Source of the DNA: Streptomyces sp. TRM49041 | GTDB taxonomy: Bacteria; Actinomycetota; Actinomycetes; Streptomycetales; Streptomycetaceae | Direction: 5' to 3' | Length of the DNA stretch: 64,000 bases | NCBI RefSeq assembly: GCF_008271805.1 | Contig: NZ_VSRY01000173.1 | Location: forward strand, 264,765 to 328,764 | In this document: in pieces, positions 42,979 through 51,692 of the stretch | Numbering within the stretch: position 1 is the first letter of the stretch | Layout of the letters: each line of letters opens with the position of its first letter | Translations under genes and position numbers: made by a program | The notes under the pieces: model-generated | Seen by the model: only the letters and a program-made list of their open reading frames with translations | Databases searched by the model: none | Told to the model about the DNA's origin: nothing

Positions 42979-44253
42979 TTACCCGTTGTCGTCCCCCATG
43001 GGCCAACTCAGCGGGGCCTGAGCCACATCGAAGGGGTACACCAGGCGGTATCTGCCGCCCTGGACCTGTTCCACGATGCCGCGTGCGCCTGCGTTCTGGT
43101 GGTTGTCGTCGAACTTCACACCGTCCCAGGGCATGATCGTCTCCCGTCCCGGGAGGTCGGTGTTCACCAGTGCCGAGCGGATGTCCGCCGGCGTTCGGGA
43201 TCGGGCGCTGTCGATTGCCTGGGCGAGGGTCATGACGGCGGTGAAGGCGCGGGCGGCGTCGTCGTTCATCGGGGAGCCGTAGTTCTTCCGGTACAGGTCC
43301 GCGACGGCTTTGGCGGTGGGGTTGCGCTGGGCCAGATCCGCCGACCAGGCGAAGCGGCTGCAGATTCCTTCCGCCCCGGCCCGGGGCTCCTGCAAAAAGA
43401 CCGGGTCCGCATGGCCGCCGCCGAAGGCGATGAGTGCCGGCGGGCGGTAGGCGAGGGAGCGGAAGGACTCCCTCAGTGCGAGGGCCTGAGCGGTGTACAG
43501 CAGTGTCAGGACGACGTCGGGCTTCGCCTGTACCACCTCCCGTGCGTCGGCGAGGAGGCCGTCCGACCCGGTGCCGACCGTCACATCGGCGACGACGCGC
43601 CCGTCGACCTGGGACGCGAGGCGTTTGATCATGGCGGCGCCGTCGTTGCCGTACTGGTCGTCGGTGTGGAGCACGGCGATCCGCTTGACCGCGGTTCCCG
43701 TGCTCTGGCGTTCCTTGAGCAGGGAGAAGACCACGCGGCCGTAGTCGAGTTCGGAAGGTCCGGTGCGGAAGAACCAGTCCAGGCCCCGTTCGGTCAGCGA
43801 GGTGGCCGAGGAACCTCCGTTGACGAAGGGGATCTTCAGTTCCTCGGACCGTGCGCTGGCGGCTTCAGTGACGGAAGACTCGTATCCACCGGCTATGGCG
43901 ACCGCCTGCTCTTCGTTCACCAGTTGCTCGACCTCGGCGGCGCCCCGCGTGGTGGAACGGTGGGTGTCGGCCACCAGGAGTTTGACGCCGGCGTTGTTCA
44001 GGCGTGGCAGGCCCGTGCCTGGTCCGAGGGGCAGAGGGATCGAATGACGGCCGTTGACGATCTCGACGGCCAGTTCGGCGCCCCGTCGGGTGTCGGCGCC
44101 CACTGAGGCCGCCGGACCCGACATGGGTGCGAGGAAGCCGATGTTCACGGCGTGATGGGAGGGGTCCGGCGTGTCCGGGTCGCCGACGCAGGCGGAGGTG
44201 GCGAGCAGGGCGGTGCACAGGAGCGCGGCGACGCCGGCGGCTGGTCTTGGCAT
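42979..44253 (-). CDS. ABC-type substrate-binding lipoprotein (branched-chain amino acid/amide type)
   Basis: A 424-residue Peripla_BP_6-type lipoprotein. The signal peptide ends LLATSAC (lipobox, about residue 22). VNIGFLAPMSGPAASVGADT is the family opening, followed by VAIAGGYESSVTEAASARSE, KRIAVLHTDDQYGNDGAAMI and DVVLTLLYTAQALALRESFR. No permease or ATPase follows. Its ATG overlaps the kinase stop by one base (TGATG), so it more likely acts as the ligand-binding partner of that kinase than as a transport component. Confidence 0.87.
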   Translation of the reverse strand: MPRPAAGVAALLCTALLATSACVGDPDTPDPSHHAVNIGFLAPMSGPAASVGADTRRGAELAVEIVNGRHSIPLPLGPGTGLPRLNNAGVKLLVADTHRSTTRGAAEVEQLVNEEQAVAIAGGYESSVTEAASARSEELKIPFVNGGSSATSLTERGLDWFFRTGPSELDYGRVVFSLLKERQSTGTAVKRIAVLHTDDQYGNDGAAMIKRLASQVDGRVVADVTVGTGSDGLLADAREVVQAKPDVVLTLLYTAQALALRESFRSLAYRPPALIAFGGGHADPVFLQEPRAGAEGICSRFAWSADLAQRNPTAKAVADLYRKNYGSPMNDDAARAFTAVMTLAQAIDSARSRTPADIRSALVNTDLPGRETIMPWDGVKFDDNHQNAGARGIVEQVQGGRYRLVYPFDVAQAPLSWPMGDDNG

Positions 44254-46541
44254 CAGAGGTGCTCTTCCGTGGTCGGTGAGGTGCCGGGGGTGCTGTCGGG
44301 GTGGGGCGAGGGCAGCTCGCCGGGGGAGGAGCTTTCGCCGGTGTGCAGCTCTCGGGCGAACCGGCGCTGGGTCAGCCATTCCTGCGGTGAGGAGAACATG
44401 GGTGCCGCGTCGGTGGCCCGGGTCGTGTCGTGGGGGAATTCATCGTCGTGGGTCACGGCCGGCGAGGAGACCCGCACGGGAGCCCAGGCGGGCCGGGGGT
44501 CGGCAGTGTGCCCGTCGACCGACGCATGGAACTGCTGGTCGGTGACCTGACCGGCGTTGTGGCGGGAGGTGGCGAGCAGGCTCGGGGGAATGCGGACCAG
44601 TGCCGTGGTCCCGCGCTGGACGAGGGAGGCCAGGCGGACCTGGATGCCGTGCTTGGCGGCCAGGCGTCCTACGACGATCAGTCCCATGCTCTGCCCTGCG
44701 CCCGGGTCCAGAGAGGAAGCCGAGGCGAGCCGCTGGTTCACCAGGGCCAGGTGTTCGGCTGTCATCCCGGTGCCCTCGTCCTGGATGGAGACCAACAGGT
44801 CCTTGTGAGGGCCGGAGGCCGCTCCGCAGGTCACCGTGACCCGGGAGTGGACGCCGGAGAAGTCCGTCGCGTTCTCCATCAGTTCGGCCAGCAGGTGCAC
44901 CAGATCGGTGACGGCGTCTGCCGCGATGTCGGCGGGCACCGTGGACCGGCAGTCGATCCTGGTGTACTGCTCCACTTCGGCGCTGGCGGCGAGCATGATC
45001 TCCGCCAGGGGCATCGGCTGTTCCCAGACGCGGCCCGTGTCGGAACCTGCGAGTACCAGCAGGCTTTCGTCCGTCCGCAGCATCTGCGTGGCCAGGTGGT
45101 CCAGCCGGAAGAGGCGGGCGAGGTGGTCGGGATCGTCCTCGTGCTGCTCCAGGTCGCCGATCTCGGCGAGCAGTTTGCTCACCAACTGCTGATTGCGGCG
45201 TGAGAGGTGGATGAACATGCCGTTGATGTGCGCGCGCAGCGCGGCCTGGTCCCTGACCAGGGCGACGGCGGCGGTCTGCACCGCGTCGAAGGCGTCGGCG
45301 ACCTCCCCGATCTCATCGGTGGACGCCACATCGGTGGGCGTGGCTCGGTAATCGCCGAGATCGTCGACGTCCGCCTGCCGCAGGCGGGTGAGCGCCTCGG
45401 GCAGACGCTCGTTGGCGACCTCCAGCGCCGAGATGCGCAGTTGTCCCAGCGGACGGGTCATGGACCGCACGACGGCGGTGACCATCCAGCCCGTGGCTGC
45501 GAACGCCGCGGCCAGCCCGACCGCGCCCCAGACGGCCGCACGCTCCCGGGAGGCATGCGCCTCGCTGCTGACGGTGACCAGATCGCCGAGGATCTCCGCT
45601 TCCACCTGGCGCATCAGGGTGATCTTGCGGCTGGAGGCCTCGTGCCAGGCCGCGGGTTCCACGTCGATGCGGGGAGCCTGCGCCTGTTCGGCGGCTCGTT
45701 CCTGGATGGCGTGGACGGTACTGACCGGTGCGCCCTTCACGGTGTCGGTGTACAGGCTCTTCTGATCCTTGTTCGCCGTGGTCGTGAACTCTCTGACGGA
45801 TTGCTGCTGGCGTGCGACCGTGCCGACGAATTCGGGGAAGTCCCCGACGAGGAAGGTACGTGTGGTGAGGATGCTGTTGAGCGAGGCCCGTACTTGGCTG
45901 GTGTTCTCCACGGCCTGGGACAGCGCGTTGAGGGAGCGCACCCGGGAGGCGGCCTTACTGCCGCCGTTGTACGAGGCCAGCGCCGGTCCGAGATCCATCA
46001 ACCTGCGTATGGTGGTGGTGTAGTTGGCGAGGATGGAGCTCTGTGTGAGGTTGGCGGTATCCACGGACGCGCGCAGTGCCGGCAGGCCGTGCAGTTCCCG
46101 GGTGATGGCCATGAGGACCGTTCGCAGTTGCGGATCGTCGGTGGTGTCGATCTCGGTTGCCGCCGCGCGGTAGGCGGCGGCAGCTGTGTCCGCCGCAGCG
46201 CGTTGCTGCCGTGGGTCGGTGTCGGCGGCCTTGCGCCGGCCCGCGATGAAGGACGCGGTGACGTCCCGTTCGTCCTGGAGAGCCCGAACCAGGTCGAGGG
46301 CGGGCTGCTGGAGCCTGGCCATCTCGGAGAAGTGCCTGTGGTCGTCCACGTCTTCGATGGTGTGCGAGAGGCTCACGACTGCCATGACGCCGGCCAGTAG
46401 GCCGGGGAGCAGTACGACCGCGGTCAGCTTGCTGCGTACGCGCCAGTTCTCGGGTCGGTTGAGGCGGCGCAGAGCTTGGAGGTCGGGCCGGTGCCCACGC
46501 CGGGGTCTACCTCTGGGGGGTCGGCTCGCTCTGGTGTGCAA
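44253..46541 (-). CDS. Conservon-like (CvnA-type) sensor histidine kinase with NIT-type sensor domain
   Basis: A 762-residue membrane kinase. Helix 1 (LTAVVLLPGLLAGVMAVVSL) and helix 2 near residue 340 (AVWGAVGLAAAFAATGWMVT) flank an extracellular nitrate/nitrite-sensor-like domain (ALDLVRALQDERDVTASFIA). HAMP, then IHLSRRNQQLVSKLLAEIGD and RLFRLDHLATQMLRTDESLL as in CvnA proteins, then HATPase with LLAELMENATDFSGVHSRVT and GLIVVGRLAAKHGIQVRLA. The C-terminal 90 residues are disordered. TTG 46541 follows GAGAGG. The usual conservon partners (roadblock, DUF742, GTPase) are absent, and a binding lipoprotein takes their place. Confidence 0.87.
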   Translation of the reverse strand: MHTRASRPPRGRPRRGHRPDLQALRRLNRPENWRVRSKLTAVVLLPGLLAGVMAVVSLSHTIEDVDDHRHFSEMARLQQPALDLVRALQDERDVTASFIAGRRKAADTDPRQQRAAADTAAAAYRAAATEIDTTDDPQLRTVLMAITRELHGLPALRASVDTANLTQSSILANYTTTIRRLMDLGPALASYNGGSKAASRVRSLNALSQAVENTSQVRASLNSILTTRTFLVGDFPEFVGTVARQQQSVREFTTTANKDQKSLYTDTVKGAPVSTVHAIQERAAEQAQAPRIDVEPAAWHEASSRKITLMRQVEAEILGDLVTVSSEAHASRERAAVWGAVGLAAAFAATGWMVTAVVRSMTRPLGQLRISALEVANERLPEALTRLRQADVDDLGDYRATPTDVASTDEIGEVADAFDAVQTAAVALVRDQAALRAHINGMFIHLSRRNQQLVSKLLAEIGDLEQHEDDPDHLARLFRLDHLATQMLRTDESLLVLAGSDTGRVWEQPMPLAEIMLAASAEVEQYTRIDCRSTVPADIAADAVTDLVHLLAELMENATDFSGVHSRVTVTCGAASGPHKDLLVSIQDEGTGMTAEHLALVNQRLASASSLDPGAGQSMGLIVVGRLAAKHGIQVRLASLVQRGTTALVRIPPSLLATSRHNAGQVTDQQFHASVDGHTADPRPAWAPVRVSSPAVTHDDEFPHDTTRATDAAPMFSSPQEWLTQRRFARELHTGESSSPGELPSPHPDSTPGTSPTTEEHL

Positions 46542-46962
46542 AGGACGGAACCTCTCGTGAGTGCTGTTCTGGTGCCCGGCGAGGGCGTTGAGTCCGTGGA
46601 CGGCCGTGACCGTGAACGCGGACTGTCGGGAACGGTCGTGCCGCGGTCGCCGGAGGGTCGTCTGCCGCCCACAGCACACCTGACGCCGGCCGACCCGTGT
46701 TCCGCGCCTGCCGCCGGATGCCGCCGGACGAAGTTGCGTACCTGGCCTCCGAGGCGGTGAGCGCTGTGGGAACAGGGCCGTCCGACCTCGACTCATGTCC
46801 CGGGCGGCAGGGGGCGAAGCGACGGGGGTGGGGGCTCCTGGCCGTGAAAAACCCCGCGATCCGGACGAGGCAAGACGTGTGGAGAGCTGCCTGCGGAAGC
46901 GATGTTCCCGGCCTTCATGGTCTGGAGCCCACGTGTACCGGGCTCGGCTCGACGATGAGAAC

Positions 46963-46991
46963 AAGATATGGATCGTTGAACGATCCTTCAA
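46963..46991 (-). promoter_or_regulatory. GntR operator D before the kinase/lipoprotein operon
   Basis: GGATCGTTGAACGATCC (46970-46986) is identical to operator C and lies between leftward TTGAAG (46991-46986) and TATCTT (46968-46963), 17-bp spacing, a near-ideal promoter. The transcript would have a leader of about 400 bases (46542-46962) in which I see no gene. Confidence 0.82.
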
Positions 46992-47056
46992 GAGATGTGA
47001 ACTTTTTTCTGTGAACTGGCGTCTCCTCAGGAAACAGCGCCACGTCGGGGTCGTCT

Positions 47057-47308
47057 TCACTGCACATCGGCGGTGCTTTCCAGCCAAGTCGGCAGCGCTG
47101 CCCACACGATGTGGCCATGGGAGGCCCCCGCACCCCAGCCCGAGGAGAGCGCGTCGACCAAGAAGAGGCCTCGCCTGTTGTACGGAAGGTCTTCCTTGAC
47201 CGCGTCCGGGGTGTCGGGCTCGCGGCTCGCCAGGACGTCCAGCCAGAGCCTCTGCGACACGAGGCAGTAGCCAGTGGAGTCACTGCCGGGCAGTCCTGCC
47301 CAAGGCAC
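47057..47308 (-). pseudogene. Truncated HATPase-like fragment
   Basis: The C-terminal half of this frame reads RRGLFLVDALSSGWGAGASH then GHIVWAALPTW. This parallels the end of the intact HATPase at 41868-42338 (GLRLVRALSSDWGAWRLPHG then HVVWAVLP). The N-box region is missing, so it cannot be functional. It lies just upstream of operator D. Bases 47309-47546 contain no gene I can support. Confidence 0.6.
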
Positions 47309-47546
47309 GTGAACCGCCGTATGACTAGCACGATCATCGCTGGCAGCCCGCCCAGGCTGCTCGACCGAGGGCGGATCTCGGCAAGCGGGTAGCGGCGGCC
47401 GGATTCCGCACCGTCAGTGAAGCGTTGAAGGCGACCGGACTACTGGTCCACAGCAGCCTGGCAACTCCCGCAAGAACCGCGGGCGAAGAGATCGCCGGCT
47501 CGGCGCGCGTCACGGACCAGCAGATAGTCCGGAATCATCCGGAAAC

Positions 47547-48554
47547 TCAGGAAGAGGAAGGTCCGAGCCGGTCGGCCAGCGCGGCAAGCGCCTCGGTGCC
47601 CACGAGATCCCCCGGCAGCAGCGGCACGTCGAGCAGCGGTACGTCCGGGACCCGCTGCCGCAGCCGGACGAGGTGCTCGTCCTCCTGCCCCCGGCGCCGT
47701 GCGAGCAGCTCACCGGCGTCCGCCGGGGAACGGCGGTTGGCGACGAGTGCGGCCACATCGACGCCGAGGCCGGTGAGCTTCTCGTACACCTCCATGGTCT
47801 CGGCGATCGGGAGCAGCTCGGCGGTCAGCACGACGACGAACCCGGTCTGCGCCGGGTCCGTCACCACTTCGCGCAGCCGGGAGAAGCGGTTGCGTCGGCG
47901 TACGAGGATCCGGCGCAGCTCGGCGTCGCGGTCGTTCTCCTCGCCGCCGCCGCCGCCGCCGAGACCGCGCACCGCGGAGCCGAACCGCTCGGACCGGTCA
48001 CGGTTGGCGAGCAGGGTCTCGGTCCAGGAAGTGAGCTGCTCGGGCAGCGCAAGCAGCCGCAGCGTGTGGCCGGACGGGGCGGTGTCGAACACGACCACGT
48101 CGTACGCCTCCTCCCCGAGCTCCACCGCCTCGGCGATCCGCTCCAGCACCGCCGACTCGTGGGTGCCGGGCGCCTGCCGGGCCAGTTCCAGGTGCCGGGC
48201 AGCCGGTGCGTGCATCCGCTCGGGGAGCAGCCGCCGGATCGTCCCGGCGACCGCGGACAGATGCTGCTCGACCGTGCGCTCCGGGTCGATCTCCAGCCCG
48301 TCGACGTAACCCGTCGTCCCGGCCCCCGCCCCGGGGGCGAGGCCCCCGGGGCCGGCGAGACGCACGGGCTCGTCGCCCACGGGGCGGTCCCATAGGTGGC
48401 CGAGGTTGTGGGCGGGATCGGTGGAAACCAGCAGCACGCGGGCGCCCGCCCCTGCCCTGCCGAGGGCGAGCGCCGCGGCGATGGACGTCTTGCCGACCCC
48501 GCCCTTGCCGCCGACGAAGACGACCCTGCGCGAGGTGATGAGGTCTAGCAGCAT
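47547..48554 (-). CDS. ArsA family ATPase (SIMIBI class)
   Basis: A 335-residue ATPase with the deviant Walker A GGKGGVGKTS at residues 15-24, the A'-type STDPAHNLGHLWD and switch VVVFDTAPSGHTLRLLALP. It resembles ArsA/GET3 but no arsenic genes are nearby. A Gly-rich insertion (RGLGGGGGGEEND) precedes the helical domain. ATG 48554 overlaps the last ten bases of the cory-CC-star gene. Co-translation with a CstA transporter suggests it energises, assembles or regulates that transporter. Confidence 0.88.
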   Translation of the reverse strand: MLLDLITSRRVVFVGGKGGVGKTSIAAALALGRAGAGARVLLVSTDPAHNLGHLWDRPVGDEPVRLAGPGGLAPGAGAGTTGYVDGLEIDPERTVEQHLSAVAGTIRRLLPERMHAPAARHLELARQAPGTHESAVLERIAEAVELGEEAYDVVVFDTAPSGHTLRLLALPEQLTSWTETLLANRDRSERFGSAVRGLGGGGGGEENDRDAELRRILVRRRNRFSRLREVVTDPAQTGFVVVLTAELLPIAETMEVYEKLTGLGVDVAALVANRRSPADAGELLARRRGQEDEHLVRLRQRVPDVPLLDVPLLPGDLVGTEALAALADRLGPSSS

Positions 48555-48802
48555 CCGACATGCTCCAGTGGTGAGCGGTCCATGCCCATCCGGTGGTGCC
48601 AGGCGTGGAAGTCCTCGTAGAGGGCGGGCATCAGCTCGGCGGTGTAGTACGCCGCCGGGTCGGGCACGCCCAGTGCCTCCGCGAGGACGACCATCCGGAA
48701 GAGGTCGTCCTCCTCGCGCCTGGCGCGGGCGAAGGTACGCCGGTAGGGGCCTGCGTAGAACTCCTCCAGTCCGGCCCGGAGCGAGGCCCAGCGGGATGTC
48801 AC
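48545..48802 (-). CDS. Cory-CC-star type small protein linked to CstA
   Basis: An 85-residue protein: LRAGLEEFYAGPYRRTFARA, REEDDLFRMVVLAEALGVPD and YYTAELMPALYEDFHAWHHR, ending VGCC. The terminal Cys-Cys is the feature that gives the family its NCBI name. GTG 48802 overlaps the cstA stop (GTGA). It occupies the slot that the Sel_put protein has after the other cstA, and both end in CC. Confidence 0.8.
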   Translation of the reverse strand: MTSRWASLRAGLEEFYAGPYRRTFARARREEDDLFRMVVLAEALGVPDPAAYYTAELMPALYEDFHAWHHRMGMDRSPLEHVGCC

Positions 48803-50499
48803 CCCTTCAGCCCAGCTTTCTCCGTCACATCGGCGTCAAGGGCTTCAGGCGGCTCCTGGGACGCCCGCCGCATCGCGACGACCGCCTCGAAGGCGACCCA
48901 CACGGCGGCGACGATGATGACGACGTCGATGGCCAGCAGCAGCCAGTCCCGGGCGTCGTAGAGGTCGCCGAGCTGCGCGAGCGCGGCCCAGAACGCCATC
49001 ACGAACACGAACGCGAGCGGCACCAGCACAGGCACCGGGTTGCGCCGCTTGCGGATCAGCATGACCACGATGATGGACAGGGTCAGGGCGGCCAGCAGCT
49101 GGTTGCTGGTGCCGAACAGCGGCCAGATACGGAGGCCGCCGGCGCCGTCGGCGCCCTGACTGAAGGTGAGTGCCATACCGGCGGCGAGCGCAATGAGAGT
49201 GCCGACACCATTGTTGATCTTCACCTTTGCGACCTCGCCGGCCTCCTGGACGACGAAGCGCAGCAGGCGCACACCGGTGTCCATGGTGGTAGCGGCGAAC
49301 AGGATCGCCATGGTGGCCAGGACCGTCGAGCTCAGCGAGGCCGGCAGGCCCAGGCCGCTGTTGACGATCTCGCCGCCGCCCGCGACGAACGCCCCGACAC
49401 CGCCCTGGCCGAAGGCGCTGTAAACGGCCTCCCAGTCGGCCAGGGTGCGGAAGCCCGCGACGGCGGCGATGATCGCGCCGAGCGCGAGCATGCCCTCGCC
49501 GACCGCGCCGAAGTAACCGACGAAGCGGGCGTCGGTCTCCTTGTCCAGCTGCTTCGAGGTGGTGCCCGAGGAGACCATGCCGTGGAAGCCGGAGATCGCG
49601 CCGCATGCGACGGTGACGAAGAGCAGCGGTAGGAGGTCCGGGGTACCCGCGGGAACGGCGTCATTGATGGCCGGGGCGACGATCGTCGGGGCGCTCAGCA
49701 GCACCGAGACGAACAGGATGCCGAGCCCGACGAAGAGCTGGACGCCGTTGATGTAGTCACGCGGCTGGAGCAGCACCCACACGGGCAACAGGGAGGCTAT
49801 GCCGGCGTAGACGAAGAGGGCGACGATCCAGAAGGTCGCCGGGGACATGCCCAGGATCGGGTCGGGCAGCTCCACCGGGACGACGTCGCCGAGGAGGATC
49901 AGGCCGTAGAGCGCCGCGACGCCGAGCACGGTGACCAGGCCGAGGCTCATCTTGTAGCGGTAGACCGCCTGGCCGACCAGCAACGCCACCGCGACGGCGC
50001 CCCAGGCGGGGATCACCGCTGAGGGGGTGGAGATCAGCAGGTTCTTGATGACCACCGCGAAGGCCGCGATCACCATCAGGAGCAGCAGGAAGATCACGAC
50101 GAGAAAAAGATTCGCGCCCCGGCGGCCGATGTAGCGGCCGGAGAGCGTGCCCATCGAGCGGCCCTTGTTGCGCGCCGAGGCCCACAGAGCGCCCAGGTCG
50201 TGCATGCCCGCGAAGAAGACCGTGCCGAGCGTGACCCACAGGAACGCGGGCAGCCAGCCCCAGATCACGGCGACTGCGGGGCCGACGATCGGCGCTGCGC
50301 CCGCGACCGAGGTGAAGTGGTGGCCCCACAGCACGAACTTGTTGGTCGGGACGTAGTCCACGCCGTCCTGCAGCTCGTGCGCGGGCGTCTTGAAGGAAGC
50401 GTCAAGCTTGTAGACCCGGTTGCCCAGGAATTTCGAGTAAAGGACATATCCGCCCGCGAACATCGCAAGGCCGATCAATAGCAGCGGAACAGCATTCAT
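48799..50499 (-). CDS. cstA: CstA-family carbon-starvation/pyruvate transporter, copy 2
   Basis: A 566-residue CstA-type transporter, shorter than copy 1 and only distantly similar. PLLLIGLAMFAGGYVLYSKF, NKFVLWGHHFTSVAGAAPIV, VACGAISGFHGMVSSGTTSK, LFAATTMDTGVRLLRFVVQE and PLFGTSNQLLAALTLSIIVV are the family blocks. ATG 50499 follows GAGGG. First gene of the operon cstA, cory-CC-star, ArsA ATPase. A leader of about 360 bases with strong hairpins separates it from the shared CTGTCAACC element. Confidence 0.92.
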   Translation of the reverse strand: MNAVPLLLIGLAMFAGGYVLYSKFLGNRVYKLDASFKTPAHELQDGVDYVPTNKFVLWGHHFTSVAGAAPIVGPAVAVIWGWLPAFLWVTLGTVFFAGMHDLGALWASARNKGRSMGTLSGRYIGRRGANLFLVVIFLLLLMVIAAFAVVIKNLLISTPSAVIPAWGAVAVALLVGQAVYRYKMSLGLVTVLGVAALYGLILLGDVVPVELPDPILGMSPATFWIVALFVYAGIASLLPVWVLLQPRDYINGVQLFVGLGILFVSVLLSAPTIVAPAINDAVPAGTPDLLPLLFVTVACGAISGFHGMVSSGTTSKQLDKETDARFVGYFGAVGEGMLALGAIIAAVAGFRTLADWEAVYSAFGQGGVGAFVAGGGEIVNSGLGLPASLSSTVLATMAILFAATTMDTGVRLLRFVVQEAGEVAKVKINNGVGTLIALAAGMALTFSQGADGAGGLRIWPLFGTSNQLLAALTLSIIVVMLIRKRRNPVPVLVPLAFVFVMAFWAALAQLGDLYDARDWLLLAIDVVIIVAAVWVAFEAVVAMRRASQEPPEALDADVTEKAGLKG

Positions 50500-50573
50500 A
50501 CGAGATGCCCTCTGGATTCTGGGAGATGGAGCCGCTGCCCTGCACGAGATGTGACCCAGCAGGCAGACAGGGC

Positions 50574-50648
50574 GGACGGTGGAGCGTGGCCCTCCTCGAC
50601 CGAGGGGGGTCCACCGTCCGGAACGGGGAACCGGGCGCTCAGGCGCCC
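50574..50648 (-). promoter_or_regulatory. Structured leader of cstA copy 2
   Basis: GGACGGTGGA (50574-50583) pairs perfectly with TCCACCGTCC (50610-50619) around an inner CCTC/GAGG stem, and GGGCGC (50633-50638) with GCGCCC (50643-50648). Both lie inside the expected 5' leader. They may form an attenuator; no known riboswitch class is recognised. Confidence 0.45.
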
Positions 50649-50858
50649 TTTGCGTAGCTTGGCGGCGTACCCAGACTCGGTGTGCTGCGCCTGGGCGGCG
50701 ACTGTGCCGCGGCAGTGGCGGAACTCTCCCGCCACGGCCACACGCGCCGGGTCGAAGCCGTCGGTTAACGTCTGGCTCGGCGTGAGTCCGTACCCGCTGT
50801 CTGCCACTGGTGCCCCACCTCCTGCGCGGATGCCGCGAGCTGGCCACCCGGCGGTCTG

Positions 50859-50915
50859 CCCAAGAGTTGTCGAGGTTTCCGATTCGGTTGACAGGAGATT
50901 GCGTCGAAGTTTCGG
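50859..50915 (-). promoter_or_regulatory. Shared transporter element P3 (cstA copy 2)
   Basis: Reading leftward: GAAACTTCG, CTGTCAACC, 16 bp, CAACTCTTG. Block order and the 19/16-bp spacings equal P1 and P2, while the sequence between blocks has diverged, which argues for selection on the blocks themselves. Confidence 0.6.
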
Positions 50916-50926
50916 ACGGCGGGCCA

Positions 50927-51633
50927 TGAACTTCCTGACGAGGGCGGTGCCGTGTCCGGTGTGCCGGACGCCGACGGCGAAGGTGCACGGGTATCACCGC
51001 CGGTCAGTGACGGACGTGCCGGTCGACGGCCGCCAGGTCGTCGTCCACCTGCGCGTACGACGGCTGGTCTGTCCGGTCCTGGGCTGCCGGCGGCAGACCT
51101 TCCGCGCGCACACCGGATGCCGGGCCACCATCAACCCGCCCCGCCCCGGCGGAGTACGCGAACAGACCACCCGCGAACGCCGGAACAAGATCCACGACCT
51201 CCTCGGCCAAGGCGTCGGCCTGCTCGACTGCTCCCGCCGCCTCGGAGTGGCCCTGAACACCGTCGAACGCTACGCCCGCATGCCCGAACCCCGGACCCTG
51301 CGCATCGCCCCCGCCTACCGGCCCACCCTCGTCGACCCCTACCGCGAGCACCTGCGCCGGCGCCGTGCCGAGGAACCGGCCGTCCCGGTCACCCACCTCC
51401 TCGAAGAGAACCGGGAGTTGGGCTACACCGGCAGCGCCAACCTACTGGTCCGCTACCTCAACCAGGGCCGCGCTGAAGGGGACCCCCCGTTACCACGGCC
51501 CGCCGTGGACGCCGGCCTCACCCTGCCCTACCACAACGGCCGCATCGAGGGCGTCAAAACCCGCACCAAAAGGATCATGCGACAGATGCCCGGACGTGCC
51601 GGATTCGACCTCCTCCGCCACCGGATCCTCTGA
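50927..51633 (+). pseudogene. ISL3-type transposase with deleted catalytic core
   Basis: The N-terminal zinc finger is present (CPVCRTPTAKVHGYHRRSVT, VRRLVCPVLGCRRQTF), as is the HTH-like part (GVGLLDCSRRLGVALNTVER). After YLNQGRAEGDPP the frame jumps to the extreme C-terminus (LPYHNGRIEGVKTRTKRIMR), so the DDE catalytic residues are missing. The element cannot move. Terminal inverted repeats were not identified. It separates the cstA copy 2 locus from the carboxylase operon. Confidence 0.75.
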
Positions 51634-51692
51634 CGGCTACCCGGCGTCACCACCGGCTACGGGCCAGACCCGAACGATTTACAGCCCCGCTT

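Noticed and set aside
47425..48309. Plus-strand 294-codon frame over the ArsA ATPase gene
   Set aside because: Beyond its first residues it is a Ser/Arg-rich antisense of the ATPase; the short start piece could not be matched to a family.
48799..50997. Longer cstA copy 2 frame starting at 50997
   Set aside because: The extra 166 residues are non-homologous and span the hairpins and the P3 element; ATG 50499 has a ribosome site and the family N-terminus.
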